A DNA stretch of 64,000 nucleotides from the NCBI GenBank assembly GCA_029204225.1, contig CM055094.1, positions 71,143,223 through 71,207,222 of the forward strand, written 5' to 3'. This DNA comes from Diphasiastrum complanatum. Taxonomy: Eukaryota; Streptophyta; Lycopodiopsida; Lycopodiales; Lycopodiaceae. A program made the translations under genes and the position numbers. Of this stretch, positions 9,885-22,141 are shown piece by piece. The notes under the pieces were generated by a model. That model saw only the letters and a list, made by a program, of their open reading frames with translations, did not search any database and was not told the DNA's origin. The stretch's first letter is position 1, and the number at the start of each line of letters is the position of its first letter.

Positions 9885-11264
9885 ATGAGTGAGTTCAAAG
9901 GTGTTTATCACAAAGAACGAACGGGAAGATGGGAAGTCTGGTATGGAAAGAAAATATGTTCCGCTGGATCACATGAATTCTTTGCAAAATGATTAATGTG
10001 AGAAATCGATGATATTTGTAAAGCTATTTACACCTATAGTCTCTTAGAACGAAAGTGATCTCTAGCTATGACCTGAGCAAATTTGATTCAGGATTCGTAC
10101 GATCTAGCGGTTTTATTTTCTATACAAAGCTACTTACATACGTTTGAAATGCAGCCAGTTTATATGGTTTTCCATTTTCCAATAACATGATAAAACAAGG
10201 CGACGCACCTTTTGAAGCATTCCCTAACTCAAAACAGCTCTTCCTTGGTACGATTTTTGTGACAATGGACTGTAAAGCTTAAGATTATTGTAGGTGCTAA
10301 CTGGTATGCGTGCTGGCCCTATGGGCCTCCCGAATGTCTTCTGGACTATGGACTGATACAACCTCATTAAAAAACAAGCCCTCGAGGATGCTCGGAAATG
10401 ATTTACTCTTGACGGTGATGAGCGCCATATTGCTTTGCAGGTGCCTACGGTTGTGAGATAGCAGCAGCCAGGTTTGTATAAAGTGGTGGCGGCGGTTAAC
10501 TGGTTCTCAGTGACTTTATGATTTATGACACCATCCTAAAGATCGTTCATAACTCCATTGGTCCGCTAATGTGTTCCAATTATTTTGTCTCAGGAATTAT
10601 GACAGAGCGGCAATCATGCTTGGTCACACCGAGGAACTTAACATGCCATTAGAAGACTATGAGTCTGAGAAGCCACTGGTATGGTTCGATTACAGAGATT
10701 TTGATGTTGTTGGTATTAATATCGCTCTCTGTCGTCTGCATTTAAAGTCAGCTTTATTATATATAGTGAGTTGTACAGATAGGTCACTCTATCAAGCGCA
10801 TTGCTCTCCAAATGTTTGAAGAAGGCTCTTTTTATTTTAAAGTGCGTTTAATCTCCCATATGTGAGAAAAAAAACTGATACTTTATAGTTCCCTGGTGTA
10901 CATTGGTGAATGCAGTGGGAGAAATATGGTAAAACAGACTTTTTTAGGATACTTAGGCGGATGAGTCGGGGAACTTCTTCTACCAGTTTTGTAGAAGCTG
11001 CAATTCTTCACAAACCTGCAGCTGAAAAAAAGACTAGTGGTCACGGTACAAAAAGGTTCGAGATTTCAAGGCACATACATGTTATAATGCAGTGGTGACA
11101 AATATTCAAAATTTCCTTCTGCCTTGTTTTCAAAAGATAACTTCCAATGGTTCTGTGGCTTCCAAAAATGTTCCTGATTCTCATTTTCTGCAGACAGCTT
11201 TTGCTTCCGAGCTCCAATCAGAGCGAATCTTTACATGATGCGAAACAAATCGTTATCACTAAAG
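9885..11264 (+). pseudogene. AP2-domain transcription-factor gene fragment, copy 1
   Basis: Spliced by eye, the segment reads as an AP2-subfamily protein. The ATG at 9885 gives EFKGVYHKERTGRWEVWYG (start of an AP2 domain). A 31-nt exon 10441-10471 (after TTTGCAG, before GTTTGT) gives AYGCEIAAAR. Exon 10594-10678 gives NYDRAAIMLG...MPLEDYESEK, like AYDxAAI..G....NFPLEDY at the end of AP2 repeat 1. The exon from 10916 gives KTDFFRILRRMSRGTSST, matching the linker to repeat 2 (...FVxxLRRxSxGFxRGxS). An exon of about 70 nt follows the TTCTGCAG ending at about 11193. Junction phases agree between these exons. However, no VYLG-like step between the first two exons can be spliced with a GT donor, the second AP2 domain is absent, an in-frame stop closes the linker exon if unspliced, and the last exon seen in copy 2 is missing. 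AP2-subfamily proteins act in the nucleus as DNA-binding regulators; this copy is probably non-functional. The family call is by motif recognition, not search. Confidence 0.6.
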
Positions 11265-11436
11265 GTAGTGATGATACGCATTGTGCTTTTTATCTCATAA
11301 TTTGTAGAAAGCAAGACGTATATTTGCTAAAATCTAATCATGTATGTTTATTTGAGCTAAATTTCTACTTGTTTGTTTCAATATGAACAAATTGTTTTTA
11401 TCTCCTTAACAATGTGCTGAAAATTCAATGAACTGA

Positions 11437-11816
11437 TGGTGGCATGCAATAAAGAAAATAGGTGTTTGATGGATAGAGTCTTGCTTGTAACATTGAGCTG
11501 ATAGCCCACAATCTTGCAAATCAGGTTTTTCGGTGATAAACATCTATTTGTAACATTTGAGCTAATGACAAATGGTATTTTACTTTGCTTGGCCCCAAAC
11601 TATCCTGAGTTGTAGTTGTAGTACAAAGACCCAACCAAGCTCAAGTTTTAATTTGTCGTGGAAAAGGAAAATTCTTTCTCCAAACTTGGCTATCTTATTA
11701 AGATAGACATAATGTACATTATGATGCTAGTGTAAGTAAATTGTTGCACGTATACAGTAGGAACTTGTTGTACATAAGATTTCACTAACAACATACACTA
11801 ATGCAATGATTTCATT

Positions 11817-11857
<41 letters not shown>

Positions 11858-12235
11858 GTGTAATCATTCATGGTGTGGGCAGGCTTTTTTCTCTCTCTTG
11901 TATGTCCTTATTTGTGAGAGACTAAAGTCTACACCTCAAGGAAAGAAATCGAGATTAGGTATGCTCGGATACATCATTTCATCTTTATTCCTCCATTCTT
12001 AGTATTGTTCCAGATGCTAAAAATAGAGCCCAAATGGTAGAGCATGCATATCTAGAGTCGCAAAATGAGGTTTTTCCACTGATGTTCATGACTTGTCTGA
12101 TGAGGCACACATTTCTTAGGGTCAAACTCTCTTCCCTCTACTTTTGTTAGAGAAATATGACACTTCTCTGACTTTATCAAAGATTCATGTTCCTAACTAT
12201 GGTTGGCACATATGCCAATGTCCTCTCTGTTCTAT
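11437..12235. repeat. Dispersed block P, copy without insert
   Basis: It matches 27541-29235 in unit A and the same place in B and C, except that the array copies carry a 923-bp insert after the GGAAAGAAA at about 11947. It contains a (CT)16 tract at 11818-11851 that is only about six units in the array. In the array, block P precedes the AP2 segment; here it follows it. No coding domain was recognised except at its right end, which runs into the Copia protease fragment. Confidence 0.8.
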
Positions 12236-12490
12236 GTTACTGGAGACACGTCTCATATGACACCTAATAGAAGCATCATTCGAGATTTCAGGTATCTAGA
12301 TCCTCTTATTAGCATTTTTATTGGAAATAACAAACGTGATCAGATAAACAGTACAATACATACACTACCGTACACGAAGAGTTCCTACAGTACCTTATTG
12401 CCGTCTATATCAGACTTCAATCATTCTTGTTTAAGTACAAAATTTGTGTTGAAGAAAGAAACTCAGATTTTAAAGATCCATGAACACTAA
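12203..12490 (+). pseudogene. Copia protease fragment
   Basis: The open frame reads TGDTSHMTPNRSIIRDF then LDPLISIFIGNN, the segment around and after the Copia aspartic-protease active site (normally DSGxxxHMT...). The catalytic Asp-Ser-Gly triplet reads V-T-G here, so the enzyme would be dead. The array copies (29198-29395 and equivalents) share the first 12 residues and then switch to unrelated sequence, so the fragment boundary coincides with the end of block P at about 12235. Confidence 0.6.
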
Positions 12491-12854
12491 TGTCTCTCTT
12501 GCTTTAATCTACCATTTGTAATGATCTGTATGTAGGGCACCGTAGCTGGCGGCTCATGATATATAAAATAGCAGAATAAAAAAGACCTCAAATCCATATA
12601 GCGCTTGAGGATCAACTATAAGCCAATTATTTCAATCACAAATGGCATAAGAAATACAACGGAATTTGCCCAGAATTCTAGCTTTATTTATAAGAACCTA
12701 CAAAGAACACATCTTATAAGGCTTGGAGGCGTTTATGCTGAGTCAAACTTTTCGTTAGCCGGAAACTAAAGAAGCAAAAACCTAATTCAGAGCTACTCTT
12801 TTCACTGTCACTGTGTAATAGGGATATATACTTGAAAGAACTACTCTCAGCGCA
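12491..12854. other. Possible minus-strand LTR piece
   Basis: No gene seen. On the minus strand the stretch has a TATATAT run, purine-rich patches and AATAAAG about 170 bp on, which resembles the body of an LTR, but I found no matching second copy or TG...CA ends. It separates the Copia protease piece from the hAT transposase. Confidence 0.3.
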
Positions 12855-14830
12855 TTGAAATATAAAATTTCGGGGCCATGGGGGATAGTGGATGGTTGTA
12901 AAAACATGCAACATGATGCCATTGTCACACATGCAAGGTCTAGTGGTCATAAATTGGCTCGTGCACAATGGTCATGTGAAGTGGAAAAGCAAGCTAAATC
13001 CATTTCACACCACATCCTAGAGATGGATGATGCTAATAGAGAAAGAGTCATTACAACTATGAAGCTCGCGTACTTTGTAGCACAACATGACCTTTCTTTG
13101 AATATGTATGTTGAACAATGTGATTTGGCCATGTCTTTATAGGTGCCAAACATGCCAAAAAATGTTGACTATTCAACATACACTAATCGAACTGCAGGTG
13201 TTAAATTTTTGTCAGCCATAGCACAACATTTACGTGAGATCCATGGGGCAAGCATGTTAGGATCTCCTTTTTTCTCTCTTATGGTTGATGAAATCACAGA
13301 TAGAGCTTTGGAACTCCATCTTGTGATGTATGTCACTTATTTGCCTAATACAGGTCTGAGAGAAAAGGTCACACATTTTTTGAGCCTTTCTATAATTGTT
13401 GATGGAAAAGGTAAGACTGTATTGGACAGGTTCAAAGCAATATTGAGCGAATGGGGATTGGAGCAAAACAAACTTGTTGGTATTGCAGCTGATGGTGCAT
13501 CTGCAATGATTGGATGTGATATTGGGTTGGTTATATTGTTGAAAAATGAAGTGCCTCAACTAATCAACGTTCATTGTGTGGCACATCGTGAAGCATTAGC
13601 TGCAAGTGATGCTTCAAAATCATTTCCTGAGATCATGTTCTTAGAAAAGCTTGCCAACAAAGTTTATTCATGGCTAAGCAAATCCACATTGAGAAATAAT
13701 GAGTTGATGGACTTACTTGAGGTTATGGATCTCGAGACACATCATGTGCTTCGAATTCATGGAATAAGATGGCTCTCAAGGGGAGAAGTCATGGAGCGCT
13801 TGGTCAAACAGATGCCTGCAATTCTTTCCATTTGGAAAAATCAAAAAGTGGGCCTTTGGTACAATAGAGCTTGCATTTTTGTTGTCCAATTTTGTTTGCA
13901 CATGCTTGTTGATGTTTTGAAAGAATTGAATATTTTAAACAAGAAATTTCAAGAGCATATGGCCTCAACCATTATAGGGTCATCAATTGATGTCACAATC
14001 ACTTCTTTGAGTAGAAAATTTTTCAGAGAGGGGACATTTGGTAAAGGAACTTTTTATTTATCAAGATTTTTGGACGTTTCTAAGCATGGCTACCTACAAA
14101 TGAATGATAAAGAAGGTAATCTTCATCGACATGAGTTGATTTTCACCAACATACCTGAAGTGAGAGACAAGGAAGCACTTGGGGGACCATCAAAGGGAAC
14201 AAGACCTCCCATAGATGGTTCTTTGAGTGCATGCATAAACCTTGCAAAAGAATATGTGCAAGGATTGGTTGATTCTATTGATCTAAGATTTCTTGACTTG
14301 TTAGTTTTTAATGCCGCCAAGCTATTTAGTCCACGCCATTATGCACAAGATGATATCATGATAGAAACAAATGCAACAAGGTGGCTTGAGAAGCTGCTTC
14401 AACACCTTCAACCAAAAACAGGAATTGACTTGAATAGTGCTGCAGCTGTTTTTGATAGTGAGGGATGCAAGCGAGAATTATTTGGATTTTTTGATACTTT
14501 ATATCTCAATTGTGAAGGCTTCTCAATGAAAGAGTCATGGAGGATATTTAGCAGGACAAAAGATTGGCAAGATAGCTTTCCAAGTATCATGAGACTTTGG
14601 CAAGCTGTACTTGTTATTCCTATAAGCACAGTGCAATGTGAAAGAGGCTTTTCAAAACAGAATGCGATCAAAGATGTAAGGAGGACTTGACTAGCTATAG
14701 AAACTCTACATTCATTGATGAGAGTTTCCCTAAATGGACCAAAGCTAATGGATATGGAGTGGCAATGAGTGTTCGAGATATGGAAAGAAGGCAAAGACAG
14801 GCGTATAAGTAGTGTAGTGTAGTGAATTGA
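12855..14830 (+). pseudogene. hAT-superfamily transposase, nearly full length, with stops
   Basis: One frame runs from 12855 to 14690, broken only by a TAG at 13140-13142, and continues in frame after the TGA at 14688-14690. The N-terminal part has a zinc-finger-like stretch (HDAIVTHARSSGHKLARAQW), as in the TTF/ZMYM-like hAT group. Counting from 13143, SLMVDEITDRA (Asp about 49) and GIAADGASAMIG (Asp about 117) fit the two catalytic Asp positions, and INVHCVAHREALA (C145, H148) fits the conserved CxxH. The C-terminus holds the hAT dimerisation motif (LVIPISTVQCERGFS...). After the TGA the frame continues as LAIETLHSLMRV, ending near MEWQ and another stop. The shorter copy at 7535 has Arg (CGA) at the first of these stops. 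No terminal inverted repeats or target duplication were found by eye. hAT enzymes cut and paste DNA elements; this one would need readthrough at two or more stops. Confidence 0.85.
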
Positions 14831-17800
14831 GCTTTTTAAAACAACTTTTTAATATTTATGTCTTTGATAGTGTAGTGTAGTGTTGTGAATTGAGCATTTT
14901 AAGAGAACTCTTTGATATTTATGTCTTTTCATGAGTGGTACTTTAAGTAGTAAAGCTTGTTTTTTTATTCTTATGTTTCGACATAAAAATTCAATGTGCC
15001 TTCAAAACCCTAGACTCGTGTGGAAAACTATGCCATCAATTTGAGAGTTTATGTTCAGAATGCATTTTATGTAAGAAGATATTATTATGATTTCTATGAT
15101 CAATGCACAATGTTCTCAATAGTTAGGGTTTAGGATATCTCACAATAAAAATAGTAGTTACAAAACATGCGAATGCTATTATGTGTGAATGTTTTTTGTC
15201 ACGGGCTTAATGTTTTTTTTTCATAGCTTGTGACCAATGCTAAGTATATGAAGCATTACAATATGTGTTTAGATTTGAAACTCCGATCTTTTACTAAATT
15301 TTCACCCTATGCTGTGGTCTTGAAAGTCAAATGTTTTATTAAACCGTCACATGACGGGCACCCACGTATCAAAACCGTCATGAGAAAAATGCATGACAGG
15401 CAGCCTTGACCGTCAAACTCCAAGTCTGGGGAGGCACCGTGCACCTCCGCTCCACCATGCAATTCTACACCATAGCGCGCACACTTATAGTCGTCATGCC
15501 ATGTACGCGATCTTTTGCGTTTATTACACATAGCTGGCCTATGGAACAGATCCGGCTATTATTGAAAAAGCAATTCTCCAGACTCCAGAATCTGGAGTAC
15601 AGATATACACGATACGGGACGCAGATTCTAAAAGCGGGCATAGCTCCTGATACCGCTAATGCTGGCTAGCCATTCCGACGTCTAACGCTAATGCTGGCCA
15701 GCCATTCCGGCGTCTGCATGTATCCACGATCGCAGCTGCCACCAGCTGCCTTCAAATAGCTGCCCAAATCTCGAATCACTGGAATAGGCCTCGAGCCATT
15801 ACACGAGATTATAAGTGGAATAGGCCTCCTGCAAAATCAGACCTTGAATTGCCAATAACTCGAGCCATTGACTTTTCCGCATTGCTCTGACTTACTGTGG
15901 TTCAACCAGGGTGTTTTGCAAATGAGGTTTTTTGTGGTAATTACACGGTCCCACAACTATCATCAAATAGGAATAACGAACGGCGTGTTTGCTTCACATA
16001 TGTCACACGGGCCCACAACCATCATTTAATAGGAATAACGAGCGGCGTGTTTGCTTCACGTAAGTCACACAAATATTCGCTTACAAAAGCATTCAGCAAT
16101 TTATAGCTCCTCTTCTTTTTTCTTCTCATATAACAACAACAATGCCGCAACACATTTGCTACTACCATAAATAATAGCATTGTATGCGTCTGCGGGGGGT
16201 CCTCTCTCTCGCTCGGTTTCTCTCTATCTCGCTTTGTGTGTGTCTCTCTCTCTCTCATATGTTTGCTTCCACGCGAGCTCCGATTTTCATACTTGATATT
16301 AGCTATATATCGTGCTGCTTCATCTTAAGTTTTAGTACGTTTCAACTGTAAAGAGAATTTTCTCAGGCGATCGCAATCCTCTACGTCAATTTCGCCGGTT
16401 ACGTCGGCGTGAAAATCACCGGCACCTATGGAAGGGATGAGTGAGTTTAAAGGTGTTTAGCACAGAGAACGAACGGGAAGATGGGAAGTCTGGTATGGAG
16501 AGAAAATATGTTCCGCTGCATTACATGAATTCTTTGCAAAATGATTAATGTGAGAAATCGATGATATTTGTAAAGCTATTTACCCCTAAAGTCTCTTAGA
16601 ACGAAAGTGATCTCTAGCTATGACTTGGGCAAATTTGATTTAGGATTCGTAAGATCTAGCGGTTTTATTTTCTATACAAAGCTACTTACATATGTTTGAA
16701 ATGCAGCCAGTTTATATGGTTTTCCATTTTCCAATAACATGATAAAACAAGGCGACGCACCTTTTGAAGCATTCCCTAACTCAAAACAGCTCTTCCTTGG
16801 TACGATTTTTGTGACAATGAACTGTAAAGCTTAAGATTATTGTAGGTGCTAACTGGTATGCATGCTGGCCCTATGGCCTCCCGAATGTCTTCTGGACTAT
16901 GGACTGACACAACCTCATTAAAAAACAAGCCCTCGAGGATGCTCGGAAATGATTTACTCTTGACGGTAATGAGCGCCATATTGCTTTGCAGGTGCCTACG
17001 GTTGTGAGATAGCAGCAGCCAGGTTTGTATAAAGTGGTGGCGGCGGTTAACTGGTTCTCAGTGACTTTATGATTTATGACACCATCCTAAAGATCGTTCG
17101 TAACTCCATTGGTCCGCTAATGTGTTCCAATTATTTTGTCTCAGGAATTATGACAGAGCGGCAATCATGCTTGGTCACACCGAGGAACTTAACATGCCAT
17201 TAGAAGACTATGAGTCTGAGAAGCCACTGGTATGGTTCGATTACAGAGATTTTGATGTTGTTGGTATTAATATCGCTCTCTGTCATCTGCATTTAAAGTC
17301 AGCTTTATTATATATAGTGAGTTGTACAGATAGGTCACTCTATCAAGCGCATTGCTCTCCAAATGTTTGAAGAAGGCTCTTTTTATTTTAACGTGCGTTT
17401 AATCTCCCATATGTGAGAAAAAAAACTGATACTTTATAGTTCCCTGGTGTACATTGGTGAATGCAGTGGGAGAAATATGGTAAAACAGACTTTTTTAGGA
17501 TACTTAGGCGGATGAGTCGGGGAACTTCTTCTACCAGTTTTGTAGAAGCTGCAATTCTTCACAAACCTGCAGCTGAATAAAAGACTAGTGGTGACGGTTA
17601 AAAAAGGTTCGAGATTTCAAGGCACATACATGTTATAATGCAGTGGTGACAAATATTCAAAATTTCCTTCTGCCTTGTTTTCAAAAGATAATTTCCAATG
17701 GTTCTATGGCTTCCAAAAATGTTCCTGATTCTGATTTTCTGCAGACAGCTTTTGCTTCGGTGGTGATGATACGCATTGTGCTTTTTATCTCAACATTTGT

Positions 17801-17935
17801 AGAAAGCAAGACGTATATTTGCTAAAATCTAATCATGTATGTTTATTTGAGCTAAATTTCTACTTGTTTGTTTCAATACGAACAAATTGTTTTTATCTCC
17901 TTAACAATGTGCTGAAAATTCATATGTTTTTCTAG
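14204..17935. repeat. Segmental duplication copy 2 (hAT 3' end plus AP2 fragment)
   Basis: It is the partner of 7535-11430, in the same orientation about 6.55-6.67 kb away. Differences include two rather than four minisatellite units, a short extra GCTAATGCTGGCCAGCCATTCC repeat near 15655-15712, and loss of about 72 bp in an AP2 exon. Homology to unit A continues past the end of copy 1, to about 18260. Confidence 0.85.
15943..16069. repeat. Two-copy 62-bp minisatellite upstream of AP2 copy 2
   Basis: Two units of the motif present four times at 9245-9492, in the same position relative to the AP2 fragment. Confidence 0.88.
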
Positions 17936-18099
17936 CTACATCCAACAAAGCAGTAGTAGTACAACAAGAACACAAACACGCTTATAGAGACCTATTTGGA
18001 TGCGTAGAAGATGTTGAGAATGATGTTCCAGCCACAAAAAAACTCAAGTTCTCTGATCTACACGAGCTTGTAAATATTTTCTTGGAAAAGCTGGAGATG
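16428..18099 (+). pseudogene. AP2-domain gene fragment, copy 2
   Basis: Layout is as in copy 1, shifted by 6551-6552 bp: AP2 start at 16428, AYGCEIAAAR exon at about 16992-17022, NYDRAAIMLG exon from about 17145, and linker exon from about 17467. It has a TAG in the first exon right after KGV, where copy 1 has Tyr. The exon corresponding to 11194-11264 has lost about 72 bp. It keeps a last exon absent from copy 1: 17936-18099, between TTTTTCTAG and GTGAG, reading TSNKAVVVQQEHKHAYRDLF then KLKFSDLHELVNIFLEKLEM. That exon joins in phase to the end of the preceding exon as preserved in copy 1. The C-terminal part matches no domain I know. Because of the stop and the exon loss this copy is not expected to make an AP2 protein. 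Confidence 0.6.
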
Positions 18100-18441
18100 G
18101 TGAGAATTTTACTACTCCCTTCTAGCCTAAAAGTATTGATGCCTAAGATATTAGCCACTTCAATCCATCCTCTTTAAACTGTAATCATGTTTCTAGGCTA
18201 GATATGTCTAATCAAATTGCTTTCTTATTATTCAAGAAGAATCCGATATGATTGCTTTCAAATGAAAATGTTGTAGGAAAAGTAAGTTCTACTTTATGAT
18301 AGCTCTCAACATCAATAGGGTCCGAAGCACTAGGACCTTACATTCAATAGACCATACAAAACATTATCTGTATAAATTGAATCTACTACATGCCTACTTT
18401 GAAAATGTTGGATTTTCTCTAGAAGTTTGGCATATCAGACC
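18100..18441. other. Flank of AP2 copy 2
   Basis: Homology to unit A (32509-32680) continues to about 18260 and then ends. The rest is AT-rich without a recognisable gene. Confidence 0.5.
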
Positions 18442-18570
18442 TTGTTATCAAATGCTCATAGCTCTTCAAATAGTGATGTTTGTGTTATTCTGCTTCGAGG
18501 TAATTGTTATCAAATGCTCATAGCTCTTCAAATAGTTATATTTGTGTTTTTTTGCTTCGATTCTAGGTAA
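18442..18570. repeat. Two-copy 62-bp tandem duplication
   Basis: TTGTTATCAAATGCTCATAG begins at 18442 and again at 18504, followed in both by CTCTTCAAATAGT and a diverging tail ending in GCTTCGA and GTAATTGT. It is a local duplication with no coding sense. Confidence 0.85.
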
Positions 18571-18651
18571 TTGTGAAAAATGGTGAGAATTATTGAGTAA
18601 TATTTCGCACTTGGTATGGATGACTCCTATTGTGCATGTATGCTAGCTAAT

Positions 18652-20029
<1,378 letters not shown>

Positions 20030-22112
20030 CTAGAATAAATTTTGATTTAATATATAACATTTTAGTGTTCGAGATTTACCTTTACTTGAAGATGGATCTT
20101 CCTGGGTCATCGTAAAGAGTAATGTTGACATAGCATGTGCATCCAAAAGTTCAAAAAAAGTTGACACTCGGCCTCCTCTTGAATAGCATCTCAAAATGTG
20201 TCCTTCCATCCAAAATAGCACTCGGCCACCTATTGCACAAGATATTAGCACACATCAAGCTTGATCCCAGAATGGCTTATCAAGGTTAGCACTTAACTTC
20301 ATGGATTTGGCACTTTCACATAAAGTCCTATTCATCCTCTCGGCCACTTCATTTTGTTGTGGGGTCCTTGGTGTTGTATACTCCCTCTTTATCCCATGCT
20401 CATCACAAAAGCCTTGGACTTGGTAGATATGTACTCTCCAACATTGTCACTCTTTAAGCACTTGATCCTTGTGGAAAAGCGGTTCTCCATTACATTCTTG
20501 AACTTAACAAAGACATCATGCACTTTATCCTTGCTCTTTAGTAGATAGATCCAACAAAATCTACTAAAATCATCAATGGAAGCTACATATATCTTAGCTC
20601 CACTATTGCTAATTGTAGTAATTCCATGAACATCCAAATGTACAACTTGAAAAGGATTTGTAGATCTAGATGTAGATCTAGTATAAGATAGTCTATGTGA
20701 CTTTGACAAAGCACAAGACTCACAAACATGATTGATACTTTTTAAGGAACTGGAAGACCAATCATAACTTGCTTCCTAGCCATTACCTCTAATGACTTGA
20801 AGTTGAGGTGTCCCATCCTTTTATGGGTACCGCTTGAATAGGTATTTGCTCTCTTGCAACACATCCAACTTGGTTAGCAATAACACAAGCATCTAGTTTG
20901 AACAAATTCCCTTGCATTTTACTTTTTTGCAATCAAGATATCCTTCATTTTGATTATACAACAATCTCCATCAAACTCAACATTGAGGCCTTTACTTAGC
21001 AATTGACTCACACTAAGTAAATTCTTCGTAATAGATGGAATGAACAAAACATCCTCCAAATGAACATTCCTACTTATAGAGAGAGAAATAGGGATTGTGC
21101 CAATCCTTTTGATTGCACACTCACCATCATTGACCGTGTAGATCACCCTCTTGTGATCTCCATATGCCAACAAAGAAGTGAAATACTCTTTGTGAAAAGT
21201 CATGTGTGAACTTGCTCCACCATGGATCTAGATCTCCATCATGAGCAAGCTTATATGAAGACATCACAAAAGCATCATCATTTTCATTTTGAACATCCAA
21301 ACCATCCTCATCAAGAGTAAGATTACCTTGCTTGTCTCGTTGATCTCTCTTCTTCTTGTAGCACTCACTTGCAAAGTGTCCTTTGATGCCACAATAGAAG
21401 CATTTTAGCTTTGATATATCTTTCTTTTTGCCATTTGAAGAAGCCTCCCCTTGATATTGCCCTTTAGACCACTTACTTTTGCTTTTGCCCTTGAATTTGC
21501 CTTTTATGAACACAACCTCCTCTTGAAGTGTCGATGTAGGTCCACCTCTTGCTTGAAGCCTATTCTTCATTGATCAAGATCTCTTGAAGATCCATCAAAC
21601 TTGGCAAAGTCTTTTGAAAAGAAATACTTTAGCATGAGCATCCAACAATCCATCAAGAATAACTTGAAAAAGATCTCCTTCCTTAATGCTCTCATCAATG
21701 CAAGCTAACTCCTCATTCAATGCTTTCACTCTCAGAATCAAAGTATTTGGACTTTCTTCACTCTTTTGCAAACAAGAAAAGATTTTCCTTCTTAGAGTCA
21801 ACACTCTAGAAGTAGACTTGGATTCATTAAGCTTCTTTAATGAATCCCATCATCCTTTGTTGAAGTACTCTTACCAACTTCCTTTATAACCTCATTGGTG
21901 ACATTCATCTTTATCATGTGTAGAGCCTTTTTGGCCCTCTTTTCATACGTCATTTGATCTTGTTATGTTGATGGTCTCTCCTCCAAACCTACAATAATGT
22001 GTAAAACATCATTCATCTCAAGAAGTGATTCCATCCATACTTTCCAGAATGAATAGTTACATGAGGTAAGCCTATCATTGGCTTCCAACATGACTCCACT
22101 TGATGTAGCCAT
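20030..22112 (-). pseudogene. Copia gag-protease-integrase, no reverse transcriptase
   Basis: Reading leftwards from the ATG at 22112: Gag start (MLEANDRLTSCNYSFWKVWM); Gag middle in 21804-21595 (LNEELACIDESIKEGDL); CCHC knuckle in 21570-21127 (CFYCGIKGHFASEC, the CX2CX4HX4C pattern); protease-region end in 21203-20919 (VLFIPSITKNLLSVSQLL); a GAG-pre-integrase piece near 20820 (MGHLNFKSLEVMARKQ); and integrase core in 20709-20280 (VASIDDFSRFCWIYLL, KSDNVGEY, YTTPRTPQQNEVAERMNRTL). The two Asp and the Glu of the integrase triad are present. Where the protease should read D-S-G the frame reads I-H-G-G-A-S-S-H-M, with a stop just before, so the catalytic Asp is gone. Several frameshifts lie between the pieces. 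Reverse transcriptase, RNase H and the 3' LTR were not found. A relative of typical plant Copia elements, now dead. Confidence 0.85.
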
Positions 22113-22118
22113 GTAGCA

Positions 22119-22132
22119 ATGACCTGATACTC
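22119..22132 (-). other. Degenerate tRNA-Met primer binding site
   Basis: Minus-strand GAGTATCAGGTCAT lies just before the Gag ATG and resembles the usual Copia primer site TGGTATCAGAGCAT with several mismatches. Its position between the presumed LTR and gag supports the reading. Confidence 0.45.
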
Positions 22133-22141
22133 TCTTTCAAC

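Larger units (their letters stand above)
7535..11430. repeat. Segmental duplication copy 1 (hAT 3' end plus AP2 fragment)
   Basis: The same order of features, with high nucleotide identity, recurs at 14204-17935. A third version, lacking most of the hAT part, lies in each array unit (29553-32680 in unit A). Copy 1 starts abruptly after the Copia RNase H piece at the equivalent of hAT position 14204 and ends at about 11430, where it switches to block P. Copy 2 continues past that point into another AP2 exon, so copy 1 has lost the 3' end of the gene fragment. Confidence 0.85.

Noticed and set aside
12855-14830. Possibility that the hAT protein is a domesticated host gene
   Set aside because: The in-frame stops, the truncated second copy and the retroelement surroundings fit a dying transposon better.
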